Source of the DNA: Ruminococcus sp. | GTDB taxonomy: Bacteria > Bacillota > Clostridia > Oscillospirales > Acutalibacteraceae | Length of the DNA: 42,190 nt | Assembly (NCBI GenBank): GCA_022779485.1 | Contig: JALFTC010000025.1 | Coordinates: forward strand, 1 to 42,190 | Direction of reading: 5' to 3' | Part shown: piece by piece, positions 1-7,793 of the stretch | How the letters are laid out: each line of letters opens with the position of its first letter | How positions within the stretch are numbered: the first letter of the stretch is position 1 | Notes under the pieces: model-generated | Databases searched by the model: none | Seen by the model: only the letters and a program-made list of their open reading frames with translations | Told to the model about the DNA's origin: nothing | Made by a program: the position numbers and the translations under genes

Positions 1-1157
1 AAGAACACACAACGATTTTTCAGTACACCGCCGTTTTCATCTGCAACTGAAAGTATTTCACGGTAAAGCTGTTGAATAATCAGCGAAACCATAAAGAAAG
101 TGTTGGGGTTTTCTTCGGGCATTACTATGAATATTGCACACTTTTCATTGCAGAATTTTTCAGCGTCTATCTCCGTATCAAAACACAAAAGCTGTTCCAA
201 CTCACTGTCAAGAAATGCATTCAGTCTTGAAAGTGCCGTACTCATAACACTTGACATAGCTTGTTCAGCGGTATTTAGAGCCGCCCCTGCAAACCATTTT
301 GCCTTGTGGTCGTCGGGAAGATAGTCCATTAAAAGCTGAAACTGATTTCTGCCTTTCTTGTTAGTCGGAGCAAGTAACTCCTGAATGATTTTGAATACCG
401 AAACAATATGCCTTTCTTCGGGTTCGCAGAATTCTGAAACAAGCAGAATGGTTGCCGTTAGAAGTCCCTCTGCGGCATCATAAAAGTAAGCGTTCTGTCC
501 GAATGAAGCCGAGTCCATACCTGAAAGAATAATCGTTTTTGAAATAATTTTTGCATACTTTTCTGCTCTTGCCTTGTAAACAAGCTGTTCAGGTTCGGCT
601 TTGTATAAGTCCATATATTTGTTTACAAGATGCAGAAGATTATTGCCGTGTGAGCGTGTGGGATTACGCAAATCTATAACAGAAATTTTGTAGCCGTAAT
701 ATTTTTCTGCAATCGTTCCGTAGTTTCTCACGATGTCACCTTTCGTGTCGGTTGACAAGAATGACATACCTGTAGCGCAAGCGTATTCAATACACGGATA
801 GAGCCAATATGCAGTCTTGCCGACACCGGCCGCACCAATCATCAGAGCATGAACATCTCCTGTATCAACCATTGCTGTTGTGCCATTTTTGCTATTCTTG
901 CAACCGACAACTATACCTTGCTCCGTTGGTCTGCTGTCAGGATTTGTACGCCATTCATCGGGTTGAAAATCAACCTGCTTGTAGGTTCTTTTTATCTCTT
1001 TTTTAGTTGCCCAACGAGCCGTTCCGTGCTGACCTTGTCCGACCGTCTTGTTCTTTATGCGGTTGAGAGAATAGTAATTGCCGACCGTAGAAATTATTAT
1101 GAACAAAGCAAACATTGAGCCTGCGACAATAATCAGAGTTATAATACCTGAGGGCAT
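1..1157 (-). CDS. VirD4/TraG-type conjugative coupling ATPase (C-terminus cut by window edge)
   Basis: Type IV coupling protein that links the relaxase-DNA complex to the mating pore at the membrane and drives DNA export by ATP hydrolysis. The 385 visible residues begin MPSGIITLIIVAG. One membrane segment lies at about residues 5-24. A Walker A motif (GAAGVGKT, residues 108-115) follows, and the visible part ends at ...SVADENGGVLKNRCVF, just short of where the family has its Walker B DEFG motif. The ATG at 1157 has AAAGGA about ten bases upstream and overlaps the end of the primase gene by 19 nt, so the two are probably translationally coupled. The Walker motif and the relaxase-primase-coupling context make the family call firm. 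The rest of the protein is outside the window. Confidence 0.93.
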   Translation of the reverse strand, partial: MPSGIITLIIVAGSMFALFIIISTVGNYYSLNRIKNKTVGQGQHGTARWATKKEIKRTYKQVDFQPDEWRTNPDSRPTEQGIVVGCKNSKNGTTAMVDTGDVHALMIGAAGVGKTAYWLYPCIEYACATGMSFLSTDTKGDIVRNYGTIAEKYYGYKISVIDLRNPTRSHGNNLLHLVNKYMDLYKAEPEQLVYKARAEKYAKIISKTIILSGMDSASFGQNAYFYDAAEGLLTATILLVSEFCEPEERHIVSVFKIIQELLAPTNKKGRNQFQLLMDYLPDDHKAKWFAGAALNTAEQAMSSVMSTALSRLNAFLDSELEQLLCFDTEIDAEKFCNEKCAIFIVMPEENPNTFFMVSLIIQQLYREILSVADENGGVLKNRCVF

Positions 1158-2047
1158 ATTTCTTCAGTCCTTTCATTTTTCAAAATATCTTCGTTCCAGT
1201 CTTTATGGGTAGGAATGAGGATTTCATTTCGGATATTCATTGAGTTTAATTTATCGGATATCCGCTTGTTCGCTTTCTGTCCTGCCTCGTCATTGTCAAA
1301 ACAGAGAAAGACTTTTCTGATGTTATGATTGTCTTTAAGACATTGAAAAAGCACCCTGTCCGAAACGGAACAGGATGCCGCATAGCTGTTTTCTTGCCAA
1401 TTTTCCTTGTGCATTGAAATGTAGGAAAGCATATCAATAGGAGCTTCAAATAAAAACATCTTGTCGCTTGTACCGTGCCAATGAAAGCTGAACTCCGGCT
1501 GACTGCCTGCAACATTTCCTTTGTACTGATTGCTTGTCACCGTTCCTCTCTTGTGTGCGTGGTGAGGTTTACCGCTTGAATCATAGCCAACAAAGACAGC
1601 GTTGTGATAGTCAGCCGATTCATAAATCATCTTTCTCCGCACAAAGTCAAAAACTACATCCTTGTCAATGCCACGAGTCAACAGCAGATAAGAAAAAACT
1701 CTGTTCATTCTGTCATTCCTCGGCGGCAGTTCAAAAGGTTTATGCTCTTTTACTATGGGCGGTGAGGTTATGATTTGACCTCCACAGTTATTCAAAAGCA
1801 TTTCTACCGCTTCGGCATAGTCCTTGTTGTAAAATCTGCGGACAAAGTCAATCGCATCACCGCCCTTCTGTTCGTACTGATGATACCAGAGGTGACCTCT
1901 GATTGTTACCTTTTGCGAGCCGTCAAGCCATTCGTACTCCGAGCCTGATTTCTTGACTTTCTCACCTTGACCGATTAAAAAATTAGCAAGGTCGGTTCGC
2001 CTTGCCTGCTCTCGCTGTTCTTTTGTAAAATGAATGTAGGTTGATAT
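1139..2047 (-). CDS. TOPRIM/DUF3991-type primase-like ICE protein with an apparent non-AUG start
   Basis: Protein of about 302 aa. The N-terminal part (STYIHFTKEQREQARRTDL...) and the segment WYHQYEQKGGDAIDFVRR look like the CHC2-primase-type DUF3991 domain. The C-terminal half has the TOPRIM signatures LFEAPIDMLS and VFLCFDNDEAGQ with the acidic metal-binding residues. It probably primes or processes transferred single-stranded DNA; this is inferred from family and position next to relaxase and VirD4. Start choice is odd: a good SD (AAGGAAGTGATT, 2062-2051) is followed by ATT (2053) or, six bases after the SD GTG, ATA (2047), where homologues, as recalled, begin MSTYIHF. No ATG is available. 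A GTG at 2140 opens a longer frame but has no SD and would add unrelated residues. Confidence 0.8.
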   Translation of the reverse strand: MSTYIHFTKEQREQARRTDLANFLIGQGEKVKKSGSEYEWLDGSQKVTIRGHLWYHQYEQKGGDAIDFVRRFYNKDYAEAVEMLLNNCGGQIITSPPIVKEHKPFELPPRNDRMNRVFSYLLLTRGIDKDVVFDFVRRKMIYESADYHNAVFVGYDSSGKPHHAHKRGTVTSNQYKGNVAGSQPEFSFHWHGTSDKMFLFEAPIDMLSYISMHKENWQENSYAASCSVSDRVLFQCLKDNHNIRKVFLCFDNDEAGQKANKRISDKLNSMNIRNEILIPTHKDWNEDILKNERTEEICPQVL

Positions 2048-2217
2048 TTTAATCACTTCCTTGAGTATAATATATTTTTTCTTTCTGCTGTAATATCTTA
2101 TAGTGGGTAGTTCTTCTCTTATCACTGTGACAGGTGGCACCTATCAGCGTTTGGGTGCAGTTATTCCTTGGTGAAAACTTCGTATTAAAAATTTATTCGT
2201 ATTGATTTTCTTTACCA

Positions 2218-2248
2218 TTGAAGTTTTTTCTTTTTTCTGTGGTATAAT
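2218..2248 (+). promoter_or_regulatory. Putative promoter of the arsR-nitroreductase pair
   Basis: TATAAT at 2243-2248 is a perfect -10 box, 32 bases before the arsR-like start codon. The best -35 candidate is TTGAAG at 2218-2223, with a long 19-base spacer. It lies on the opposite strand from the ICE transfer genes, so the pair can be transcribed independently of the conjugation operon. A repressor site may overlap it, but no clear inverted repeat is seen. Confidence 0.5.
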
Positions 2249-2280
2249 TATTTAAACACTTAAACTAATGAGGCGTATTA

Positions 2281-2637
2281 ATGAAAAACGATAAAGAAAT
2301 CAAACAGCTTTCTGAGGAATTTACAAGTTGTCAGAAAGTACTTATAGCTTTAGGCGATGAAATGCGTCAGCACTTAATGCTGGTAATGATGCTGTCCGGT
2401 GAATGTAACGGTCTGCGAGTGGGTGAGATAGCGGCAAAGACAAATTTATCACGCCCTGCGGTTTCTCATCATCTGCAAATATTAAAGGATGCAGGAATTA
2501 TTAAAATGCGAAGAGAGGCAACCAAAAACTACTATTACTTTGATGCCGATATGATCGCATTTGACAGGCTGATAAATATGCTTGAACACGCAAAAAAGAT
2601 TATGCTACAACTGCCCGACAGAAGCGGTAATGAATAA
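2281..2637 (+). CDS. ArsR-family winged-helix transcriptional regulator
   Basis: 118 aa. The core runs ALGDEMRQHLMLVMM...GLRVGEIAAKTNLSRPAVSHHLQILKDAGII, followed by a beta-wing with ATKNYYYFDAD. This is the ArsR/SmtB fold, with recognition helix SRPAVSHHLQIL. The typical metal-binding ELCVCDL motif is absent; only two scattered cysteines (in FTSCQ and SGECNG) are present. The inducer may therefore be redox- or ligand-based rather than a metal. The gene sits 17 bases upstream of a nitroreductase on the same strand and probably represses it and itself. The pair points against the direction of the surrounding transfer genes, which marks it as inserted cargo. Confidence 0.88.
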   Translation: MKNDKEIKQLSEEFTSCQKVLIALGDEMRQHLMLVMMLSGECNGLRVGEIAAKTNLSRPAVSHHLQILKDAGIIKMRREATKNYYYFDADMIAFDRLINMLEHAKKIMLQLPDRSGNE

Positions 2638-2654
2638 ATCAGGAGGTATTATAA

Positions 2655-3320
2655 ATGGATTTATATGAAGCAATTAAAAATAGGCACTCCGTAAGGAATT
2701 ACGAGGATAAACCTTTAGAAACGGAGGCTAAAGAAACTCTGCTTAAAAAGATTTCCCAATACAACAATGAAAGCGGTTTGCATATTCAGCTAATCAGTAA
2801 TGAACCAAAAGCCTTTGACAGCTTTATGGCTCATTACGGCAAGTTTTCCGGAGTAAACAATTATATAGCTTTGATAGGCAAAAAGGGAAACAGACTGGAC
2901 GAACTCTGTGGATACTACGGCGAAAAGCTTGTTTTACTTGCTCAACAGCTTGGTCTAAACACCTGTTGGGTTGCTATGACATACAAAAAAATACCGAGTG
3001 TGTTTCAAATTGAAGATGGCGAAAAACTCACAATCGTCATAGCTATTGGGTATGGAAAGACTCAAGGTTCAGCACATAAATCAAAAAATATTTCAAGCGT
3101 ATGCAAAACTACGCAACCATTGCCCGAATGGTTTACAAACGGCGTGGAAGCCGCACTGCTTGCTCCGACTGCAATGAATCAACAGAAATTCACTTTTTCC
3201 TTAGACAAAAATAAGGTGACTGCTAAAGCCGGTTTTGGATTTTACAGTAAAATAGACTTGGGGATTGTGAAATGTCATTTTGAAATCGGCGCAGGGAAGG
3301 ATAATTTTGTCTGGGGATAA
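2655..3320 (+). CDS. Nitroreductase-family protein (TM1586-type, putative flavin enzyme)
   Basis: 221 aa beginning MDLYEAIKNRHSVRNYEDKPL, the classic nitroreductase start with the RhSvR phosphate-contacting segment for FMN. The later block NNYIALIGKKG...GYYGEKLVLLAQQLGLNTCWV resembles the TM1586-type nitroreductase subfamily. Such enzymes use FMN and NAD(P)H to reduce nitro compounds or related electrophiles; the substrate is unknown. The SD AGGAGG lies nine bases before the ATG. It follows the ArsR-type gene directly and converges on the relaxase gene with only 15 bases between stop codons. The most likely role is detoxification of a small oxidised compound sensed by the regulator. Confidence 0.85.
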   Translation: MDLYEAIKNRHSVRNYEDKPLETEAKETLLKKISQYNNESGLHIQLISNEPKAFDSFMAHYGKFSGVNNYIALIGKKGNRLDELCGYYGEKLVLLAQQLGLNTCWVAMTYKKIPSVFQIEDGEKLTIVIAIGYGKTQGSAHKSKNISSVCKTTQPLPEWFTNGVEAALLAPTAMNQQKFTFSLDKNKVTAKAGFGFYSKIDLGIVKCHFEIGAGKDNFVWG

Positions 3321-3335
3321 TAATTTCTCATCAAC

Positions 3336-4754
3336 TTACATTTTCAACCCCTGAGCCTGCTTCTTGTCATTAATCTTCTGCTGTAATTTTTTATCTGTCC
3401 GTTGTGCTTTCTGCTTTTCTTCAAAGCGAAGCCTACTTTGGATTATGTTACAGAGGTAGCGCAGGAGATAAAGAGAAGAAACTGCAACAATGTTGCGATT
3501 TGTTTTTATGGAATAACGAGGATACAGAACACCTCTGTCTGAATCAAAGACTGATTCGGCAGAGGTGTTTTCTTCATATTCAAAGGGATTTGAAACAGAT
3601 TCTTCATCTGCATTCTCAATTTTTTCAACTTCATCCTCGGTGAGAGTTAGTTTCATAGCTTCCTTAATTACAGCGTTCTTGATTGACTTGAATTCCTTGT
3701 TGTTGACTAAAGGAATCCTGTCAGGAATTTCATCCGTGTAGGTGCGTATTGTATTTTCCTTTTGCTCATTCCAAAGGTCATACAACTTTTTGATTCTGTC
3801 ATCACTTGCAAGTTCGTCAACAATAGAATCCACAATCGCTTTTACATCAGGTTTAAGATAGCCGTAAACTTTTTTACCTTTTGTTTTTGAAAGCCTGTCG
3901 GCAAGCTCCAACAGCTTATGCTGAATTGATGCACTGATATATATTTCAGAGTTGATTTTTGAAACCAAATCCTCTACAATGTCACGAGCCTCGGCACGGA
4001 GCTTATCCCTATGCTCGGTTTGCCTTTCATATATGCACAATAAATCTTGCTGAAAAATATCTTTTGCAAATGATGAACGCAGATTTTCAACTCCTTTTTG
4101 CGTGAGATAGCCTTCGTTCTCCACGGTTGAATATGCTATCAAATGCACATGAGGGTGGTGCGATTCATTATGAAATGCTGCATACCAACGAAGATTTTCC
4201 ATTGGTATTTTCAGATTTTTCGCAAGTGCTTCTGTCTGCGTTCGGAGCATATCTCTCCACCGAGCTCCGGTATTAAAGCCAAGCCGTTCTGCATCTTCTC
4301 TGCGAATAGAAATTATCGCAGTCCAGATATTTCCCTTGTGCCTGTCGAGTTCTTCAGATACTTTACTCAGCTGAACCTGCACACCGTCATCGGTAAACAG
4401 TCCGTGCGAGCCGAATCTTTCAGCACGAGGACGGGTTGCAATGTAATTGGCATATACTTTTCTGCCCGAGATTTCATAAGCATAATCTTCCATAACACGA
4501 GAAATGAAATCAGATGCTGAGCCTGCATTCTGCTTTTCAAGGTAATCAGCGTACTCAAACATATCCTTGCTGTCGGGAAAATCTTTTAAGATTTTTTCAA
4601 TTAGATTCTTCTGCTTTGCCGTTGCAGGAGCAAACTTTTGCGAGCTGTCAATCTTTTCTACACCCTCGCGGGTGGCAATATATTTTGCATAACCGCCTGC
4701 ACTTACTTTACGATTCGGCTTGAGATATTTAAACTTTGTAACTAACTTTGCCAC
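3336..4754 (-). CDS. MobP-type relaxase (MobP3-like) of the ICE
   Basis: 472 aa. The relaxase core contains the metal-binding histidine motif HNESHHPHVHL (residues 195-205), preceded by RWYAAF, as in MOBP relaxases. The N-terminal segment (FKYLKPNRKVSAGGYAKYIATREG) and the repeated YIATRPRAERFG region suit the MobP3 group of Clostridial ICEs. The enzyme nicks oriT, binds the 5' end through a tyrosine and pilots the strand into the recipient. Candidate tyrosines include Y23, Y25, Y102 and Y104; which one is used cannot be told. It starts with GTG after AAAGGA, six bases after the accessory gene. The lysine-rich C-terminus after residue about 430 may contact DNA. Confidence 0.88.
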   Translation of the reverse strand: MAKLVTKFKYLKPNRKVSAGGYAKYIATREGVEKIDSSQKFAPATAKQKNLIEKILKDFPDSKDMFEYADYLEKQNAGSASDFISRVMEDYAYEISGRKVYANYIATRPRAERFGSHGLFTDDGVQVQLSKVSEELDRHKGNIWTAIISIRREDAERLGFNTGARWRDMLRTQTEALAKNLKIPMENLRWYAAFHNESHHPHVHLIAYSTVENEGYLTQKGVENLRSSFAKDIFQQDLLCIYERQTEHRDKLRAEARDIVEDLVSKINSEIYISASIQHKLLELADRLSKTKGKKVYGYLKPDVKAIVDSIVDELASDDRIKKLYDLWNEQKENTIRTYTDEIPDRIPLVNNKEFKSIKNAVIKEAMKLTLTEDEVEKIENADEESVSNPFEYEENTSAESVFDSDRGVLYPRYSIKTNRNIVAVSSLYLLRYLCNIIQSRLRFEEKQKAQRTDKKLQQKINDKKQAQGLKM

Positions 4755-4760
4755 AAAAAA

Positions 4761-5180
4761 TTATCCTTTCTGCCAATCGTATGCGTCATCAAAGGAAAAA
4801 GAACCGTTGAGCCGCTTGACTTCCTTTACGCACTCGCCACGAAGTTTTGTAAGAGTCATCTTGTCAATATCCTGTGACGAGGCAATAATATTCATTGTCA
4901 TAGCAAGTTCAACCGCCAATTTAAAGATCAGCCTGCTCATTCTGTTGTCGCTCTCGGCAACGATAGACTTCAATGTAGAGGTAACCACATTGGGAAGATA
5001 CTGGCTGTTGTCGTTTGAGGAAAGGTACCCCACATAAAAAATGATTGCCTTTTCAATAAATTCACTTCGACTGGAGCAGTTATCTTCCTTGTAGATATTC
5101 TGAACCATATCGAGTGTTGATTCTTTTATCCAGAGTGCAAACTTCCGCTTTAATTCTTTTCTGTTATCAGTTTCATTCAA
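4761..5180 (-). CDS. MobC-like relaxosome accessory protein
   Basis: 139 aa if the TTG at 5180 is the start. An AAGGAGG lies eight bases before it, whereas the upstream in-frame ATG overlaps that same SD. The first 60 residues (RKELKRKFALWIKESTLDMVQNIYKEDNCSSRSEFIEKAIIFY) look like a ribbon-helix-helix: a strand, then a helix with SRSEFIEKAI. The rest is helical. It sits directly upstream of the relaxase and directly downstream of the candidate oriT, the normal place for a DNA-binding relaxosome partner. Family identity is inferred from position and the RHH-like pattern rather than a strong sequence signature. Confidence 0.7.
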   Translation of the reverse strand: MNETDNRKELKRKFALWIKESTLDMVQNIYKEDNCSSRSEFIEKAIIFYVGYLSSNDNSQYLPNVVTSTLKSIVAESDNRMSRLIFKLAVELAMTMNIIASSQDIDKMTLTKLRGECVKEVKRLNGSFSFDDAYDWQKG

Positions 5181-5278
5181 GTGCAAAACCTCCTTCATAG
5201 TCACAACCCACAGTTGCAACTCCTTTATTTTTGGCATTTTATTCGGCAATTCGGGCAGATAAACCCACAAGTACAACC

Positions 5279-5573
5279 CCAAGGCTGAAAATTAACCCCT
5301 ATGAATTTTTAAGGCTGAAAAGTGCGAAAAACAGCATGGCAGTCGGCGTTGCCGTCTGCCGTAAACCGACACGAGGGAGCGACTGCAACCCCGTGTCTTT
5401 CTCCTGCTTAAATACCTACCCTTGAAAAACTGCCCGAATTGCCGTAACTTTGATTTTTCACACCTTGCCACAAACCGCCCTGTTTCGATTTTTCTTTGAT
5501 TTCAGATACTTTCCCGACTTCTCCTTTAAAAGCCGACACAGGGCGAGTGTGGCGAGAATACCGCCGTAATTCT
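5279..5573. other. Candidate origin of transfer (oriT) region
   Basis: Non-coding stretch upstream of the accessory protein and relaxase genes, rich in inverted repeats. A hairpin at 5338-5360 pairs GGCAGTCGGC with GCCGTCTGCC around GTT, with one mismatch. A second at 5368-5397 pairs GACACG(A)GGG with CCCCGTGTC around the loop AGCGACTGCAA. AAGGCTGAAAA occurs twice, 30 bases apart (5281 and 5311). CCGACACAGGG near 5533 repeats the start of the second hairpin. Repeats next to mob genes are the usual form of an oriT. The nick site cannot be read from sequence alone. Confidence 0.5.
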
Positions 5574-5966
5574 TTACTTAATCACTTTGCCGTTTATCAC
5601 TTCAAAATTGCACTCGGTATATGACAGTCCGTACTCCTTGACTTCACGGTTCAGAATATTAAACAAAGCCTGCTCAATACTGCGTGAGCTGAGTTTTATT
5701 TCATCACTCAAAGTATCATAGCAAATCCATTCTTCACTCTCGGGTGTATCCTTTACAAGAATATCAAAACAGAGGAGCATTTTATCGGGAGTCGGAAATA
5801 CAACAGCGTTGATTTTTACACAGCCGACTGTGAGTGAAACAAAGAGAGTGTCGTGCTTGTCCTTTGGATTTTCGGAAAGTAATTTCTTGACTTCGTTCAC
5901 CGACAGATACATTTTGAAAATATACTTATCACCGAGTTGCTTTTTCAATTTCTTTCTCTCGTTCAT
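5574..5966 (-). CDS. Uncharacterised 130-aa protein, third gene of the amidoligase cluster
   Basis: No family recognised with confidence. Its ATG overlaps the stop of the GGCT-like gene by four bases (ATGA), so the two are translationally coupled and probably work together. The protein starts with a basic stretch (MNERKKLKKQLGDKYIFKMYLS) and continues as an alternating alpha/beta chain without membrane segments, with one central block of hydrophobic strands (TLFVSLTVGCVKINAVVFP). It is cytosolic by appearance. It lacks the Met-rich acidic tail found on its two partners. Function is unknown; it could be an adaptor or substrate of the amidoligase/GGCT pair. Confidence 0.75.
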   Translation of the reverse strand: MNERKKLKKQLGDKYIFKMYLSVNEVKKLLSENPKDKHDTLFVSLTVGCVKINAVVFPTPDKMLLCFDILVKDTPESEEWICYDTLSDEIKLSSRSIEQALFNILNREVKEYGLSYTECNFEVINGKVIK

Positions 5967-6487
5967 AAAGCCATACCACCCATTCCCATATTTTCATCTT
6001 CATCAGGTGAATCAAACAGATTGTTCTGTTCAAGGTTTTCATAGAATTTCTCCGCACTGTCATTTACGGCTTCGTTTAAAACTTTTAAATCAAAACCACA
6101 GTCCTTGTAGCCCTGCGACACAGTATCGTAATAGCTTGCACTGGGCAATCCGAACTGCTGTTGCAGATTCATAATGTAAACCATTGCAATCAGTTCCGAA
6201 CCGTTATTCAATTTCACAGGCAAGTCCTGCTTGAAGTAGTGGGAGGGATAACCCTCGTAGCGGTCAAGCAGTTTTTCATCTCTCGGCTGAAGCTCCCACA
6301 ATGCAACGGGAACGGACTTGCCGACGCAAGGTGCGATTGTTGCATAGGAGCAGTGAGGCATCCCCTTAAACTGCAATTCGTAATTTTCGACCACACCAAT
6401 GCCTAAAAGTTTTGCTGTCGGACAACGGTATTTCATCTGTTTAAGATTGAGGTTACTGCCGTAGGCAATATATAATTTTTTACCCAT
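5963..6487 (-). CDS. Gamma-glutamylcyclotransferase-like (GGCT/AIG2 fold) protein
   Basis: 174 aa. It begins MGKKLYIAYGSNLN, the YGSNL motif that forms the substrate pocket of the GGCT fold. RYEGYP follows, with Glu78 at the position of the catalytic acid. Enzymes of this fold release 5-oxoproline from gamma-glutamyl amides; a link between GGCT-like proteins and amidoligases is known from comparative genomics. The globular domain ends near residue 115. A helical extension then leads to an acidic tail ending DEDENMGMGGMAL, like the tails of the amidoligase and the DUF4314 protein. The start has SD AAGGAG. The enzyme presumably edits, or reverses, amide bonds made by the upstream amidoligase. 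Confidence 0.88.
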   Translation of the reverse strand: MGKKLYIAYGSNLNLKQMKYRCPTAKLLGIGVVENYELQFKGMPHCSYATIAPCVGKSVPVALWELQPRDEKLLDRYEGYPSHYFKQDLPVKLNNGSELIAMVYIMNLQQQFGLPSASYYDTVSQGYKDCGFDLKVLNEAVNDSAEKFYENLEQNNLFDSPDEDENMGMGGMAL

Positions 6488-6502
6488 AATAGATTTCTCT
6501 CC

Positions 6503-7522
6503 TTACATACTCATAACAAAACCCGAGTCCTCATTCTGCTCAGTTGCAGTTTCAGATTCGGGTTCGTTGATATTTATATTTTCGTTTGTATTAATAATTT
6601 CGGTGGCTCGCTGTTGTGCAAGCCTTTCCTTTTGCTTTTCAGCCTGTGCAGGCTCCTTCCACGCAATGTTGCCCTCAAGATTTTTCAGCAGATGATGACG
6701 AGCTGTCTTGAACTCGTCACCGATTAAGCCAAGTCGGAGCAACCAAGTACGAAAAGTATATTTTTCGTTATCCGATACAGTTTTAGCGTGTCTTGCAGAC
6801 TTCTGTATCAATGCCTGATGACTGATTGCAATACAAAGCTGAATCGCTGATTTTACCTCGCCTGCGTGTAAGGTGGAATTGAAAAGACGAAATTCAATCG
6901 TACCTTTGTAGAACACGCTGTGAAGATTCAGTGCGTGGTAGCGTGTATCATCATAGTGTCGGTAGCTGTAATCCTCGCCGTCATACCACATTGACTTTAT
7001 CTGCTCCATTGACATCGGCGGACGGTTATTGATTTCATCAAGAAAGCGAGTGTCCATCTTCTGACAGTAATGTTCTCTTGATACATTCACTTTCAAAGCC
7101 TTGTAGAGCAAGTCCTCTTTCGCCGCCATAATGTTTACGATATTGCGAAGTGTTTTAGGGGTATGCGGAGCCGCATTAATATGGCAATGCAAACCACAGC
7201 TTGAGTTGACTCTCGCTCCTGCACCACGAAGCTTTCTAACTAACTCCTGTATGGTTTCAATATCATCGTAATTGCAAATCGGAGTGACAAATTCAACCGA
7301 GTACAGAGAGCTTGCGTTCTGTCCTGAACGGTTTTCACATCTAACGCTTGCGTCACGCATAATCTTCCACATCCTGCCGTCATCATCACGAACAGAATAC
7401 GCATCATAACAACCGCCTACATGAGTTGCTTCTGTATGAAAATAACCGGCAATCACTTTCGCCGCCGTACTGCGAGTGATTCCGGTCATTTCTATTTCTA
7501 TTCCGAAGTTTTGATTTTTCAT
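6503..7522 (-). CDS. Amidoligase (COOH-NH2 ligase, glutamine-synthetase-like fold)
   Basis: 339 aa with the Amidoligase_2 pattern: N-terminal FGIEIEMTG with metal-binding glutamates, VEFVTPI, SCGLHCHINA with paired histidines, and TIEFRLFNSTLHAGE. These match the active-site blocks of the glutamine-synthetase-like ATP-dependent ligase fold, which joins an amine to a carboxylate. The natural substrate is not known. The catalytic domain ends near residue 280. It is followed by a Lys/Gln/Glu-rich linker and an acidic tail ending NEDSGFVMSM. The gene lies between a small RHH-like gene and the GGCT-like gene, with a gap of only 15 bases to the latter. It may modify a peptide, a protein tail or cell-wall material during conjugation; which one is open. 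Confidence 0.88.
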   Translation of the reverse strand: MKNQNFGIEIEMTGITRSTAAKVIAGYFHTEATHVGGCYDAYSVRDDDGRMWKIMRDASVRCENRSGQNASSLYSVEFVTPICNYDDIETIQELVRKLRGAGARVNSSCGLHCHINAAPHTPKTLRNIVNIMAAKEDLLYKALKVNVSREHYCQKMDTRFLDEINNRPPMSMEQIKSMWYDGEDYSYRHYDDTRYHALNLHSVFYKGTIEFRLFNSTLHAGEVKSAIQLCIAISHQALIQKSARHAKTVSDNEKYTFRTWLLRLGLIGDEFKTARHHLLKNLEGNIAWKEPAQAEKQKERLAQQRATEIINTNENININEPESETATEQNEDSGFVMSM

Positions 7523-7524
7523 AT

Positions 7525-7779
7525 TCAGTTATCAACTCCGATTTTATCTTTTGGTAAGTCAATGCTTTCCGTTTTTTCTTTTTTCGGCTTTGGCAGTTTT
7601 ATCTGTGACCCTTTCATATCAATAAACTCTCTGACATTTGCAGGAACATATTTTGCATACAAAGAGTCCACAGATTTTTCAAGCTCTTCCTTGAGATCCA
7701 AATCACGCTGTGACATATACAGCCTGATTGCATTCAGCTTTTCATCGTCATACATTATGCTTACGCTTGTTTTCTTCAT
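7525..7779 (-). CDS. Small RHH-like ICE protein (resembles DUF6103)
   Basis: 84 aa. The first half (MKKTSVSIMYDDEKLNAIRLYMSQRD) has the strand-then-helix pattern of a ribbon-helix-helix protein. It continues with a helix (LKEELEKSVDSLYAKYV) and the segment VPANVREFIDM that I associate with DUF6103 proteins of Clostridial ICEs; the name is from memory and not certain. The last 25 residues are Lys/Pro/Glu-rich and probably disordered. SD GAGGTGAT precedes the ATG. It could regulate the downstream amidoligase cluster or be part of the relaxosome. Confidence 0.7.
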   Translation of the reverse strand: MKKTSVSIMYDDEKLNAIRLYMSQRDLDLKEELEKSVDSLYAKYVPANVREFIDMKGSQIKLPKPKKEKTESIDLPKDKIGVDN

Positions 7780-7793
7780 AAAAAATCACCTCG

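Noticed and set aside
2118..2155. Palindromic AGGTGCCACCT near 2132 as an insertion-sequence end or operator
   Set aside because: No partner repeat was found on the other side of the arsR-nitroreductase insert and no transposase is present.
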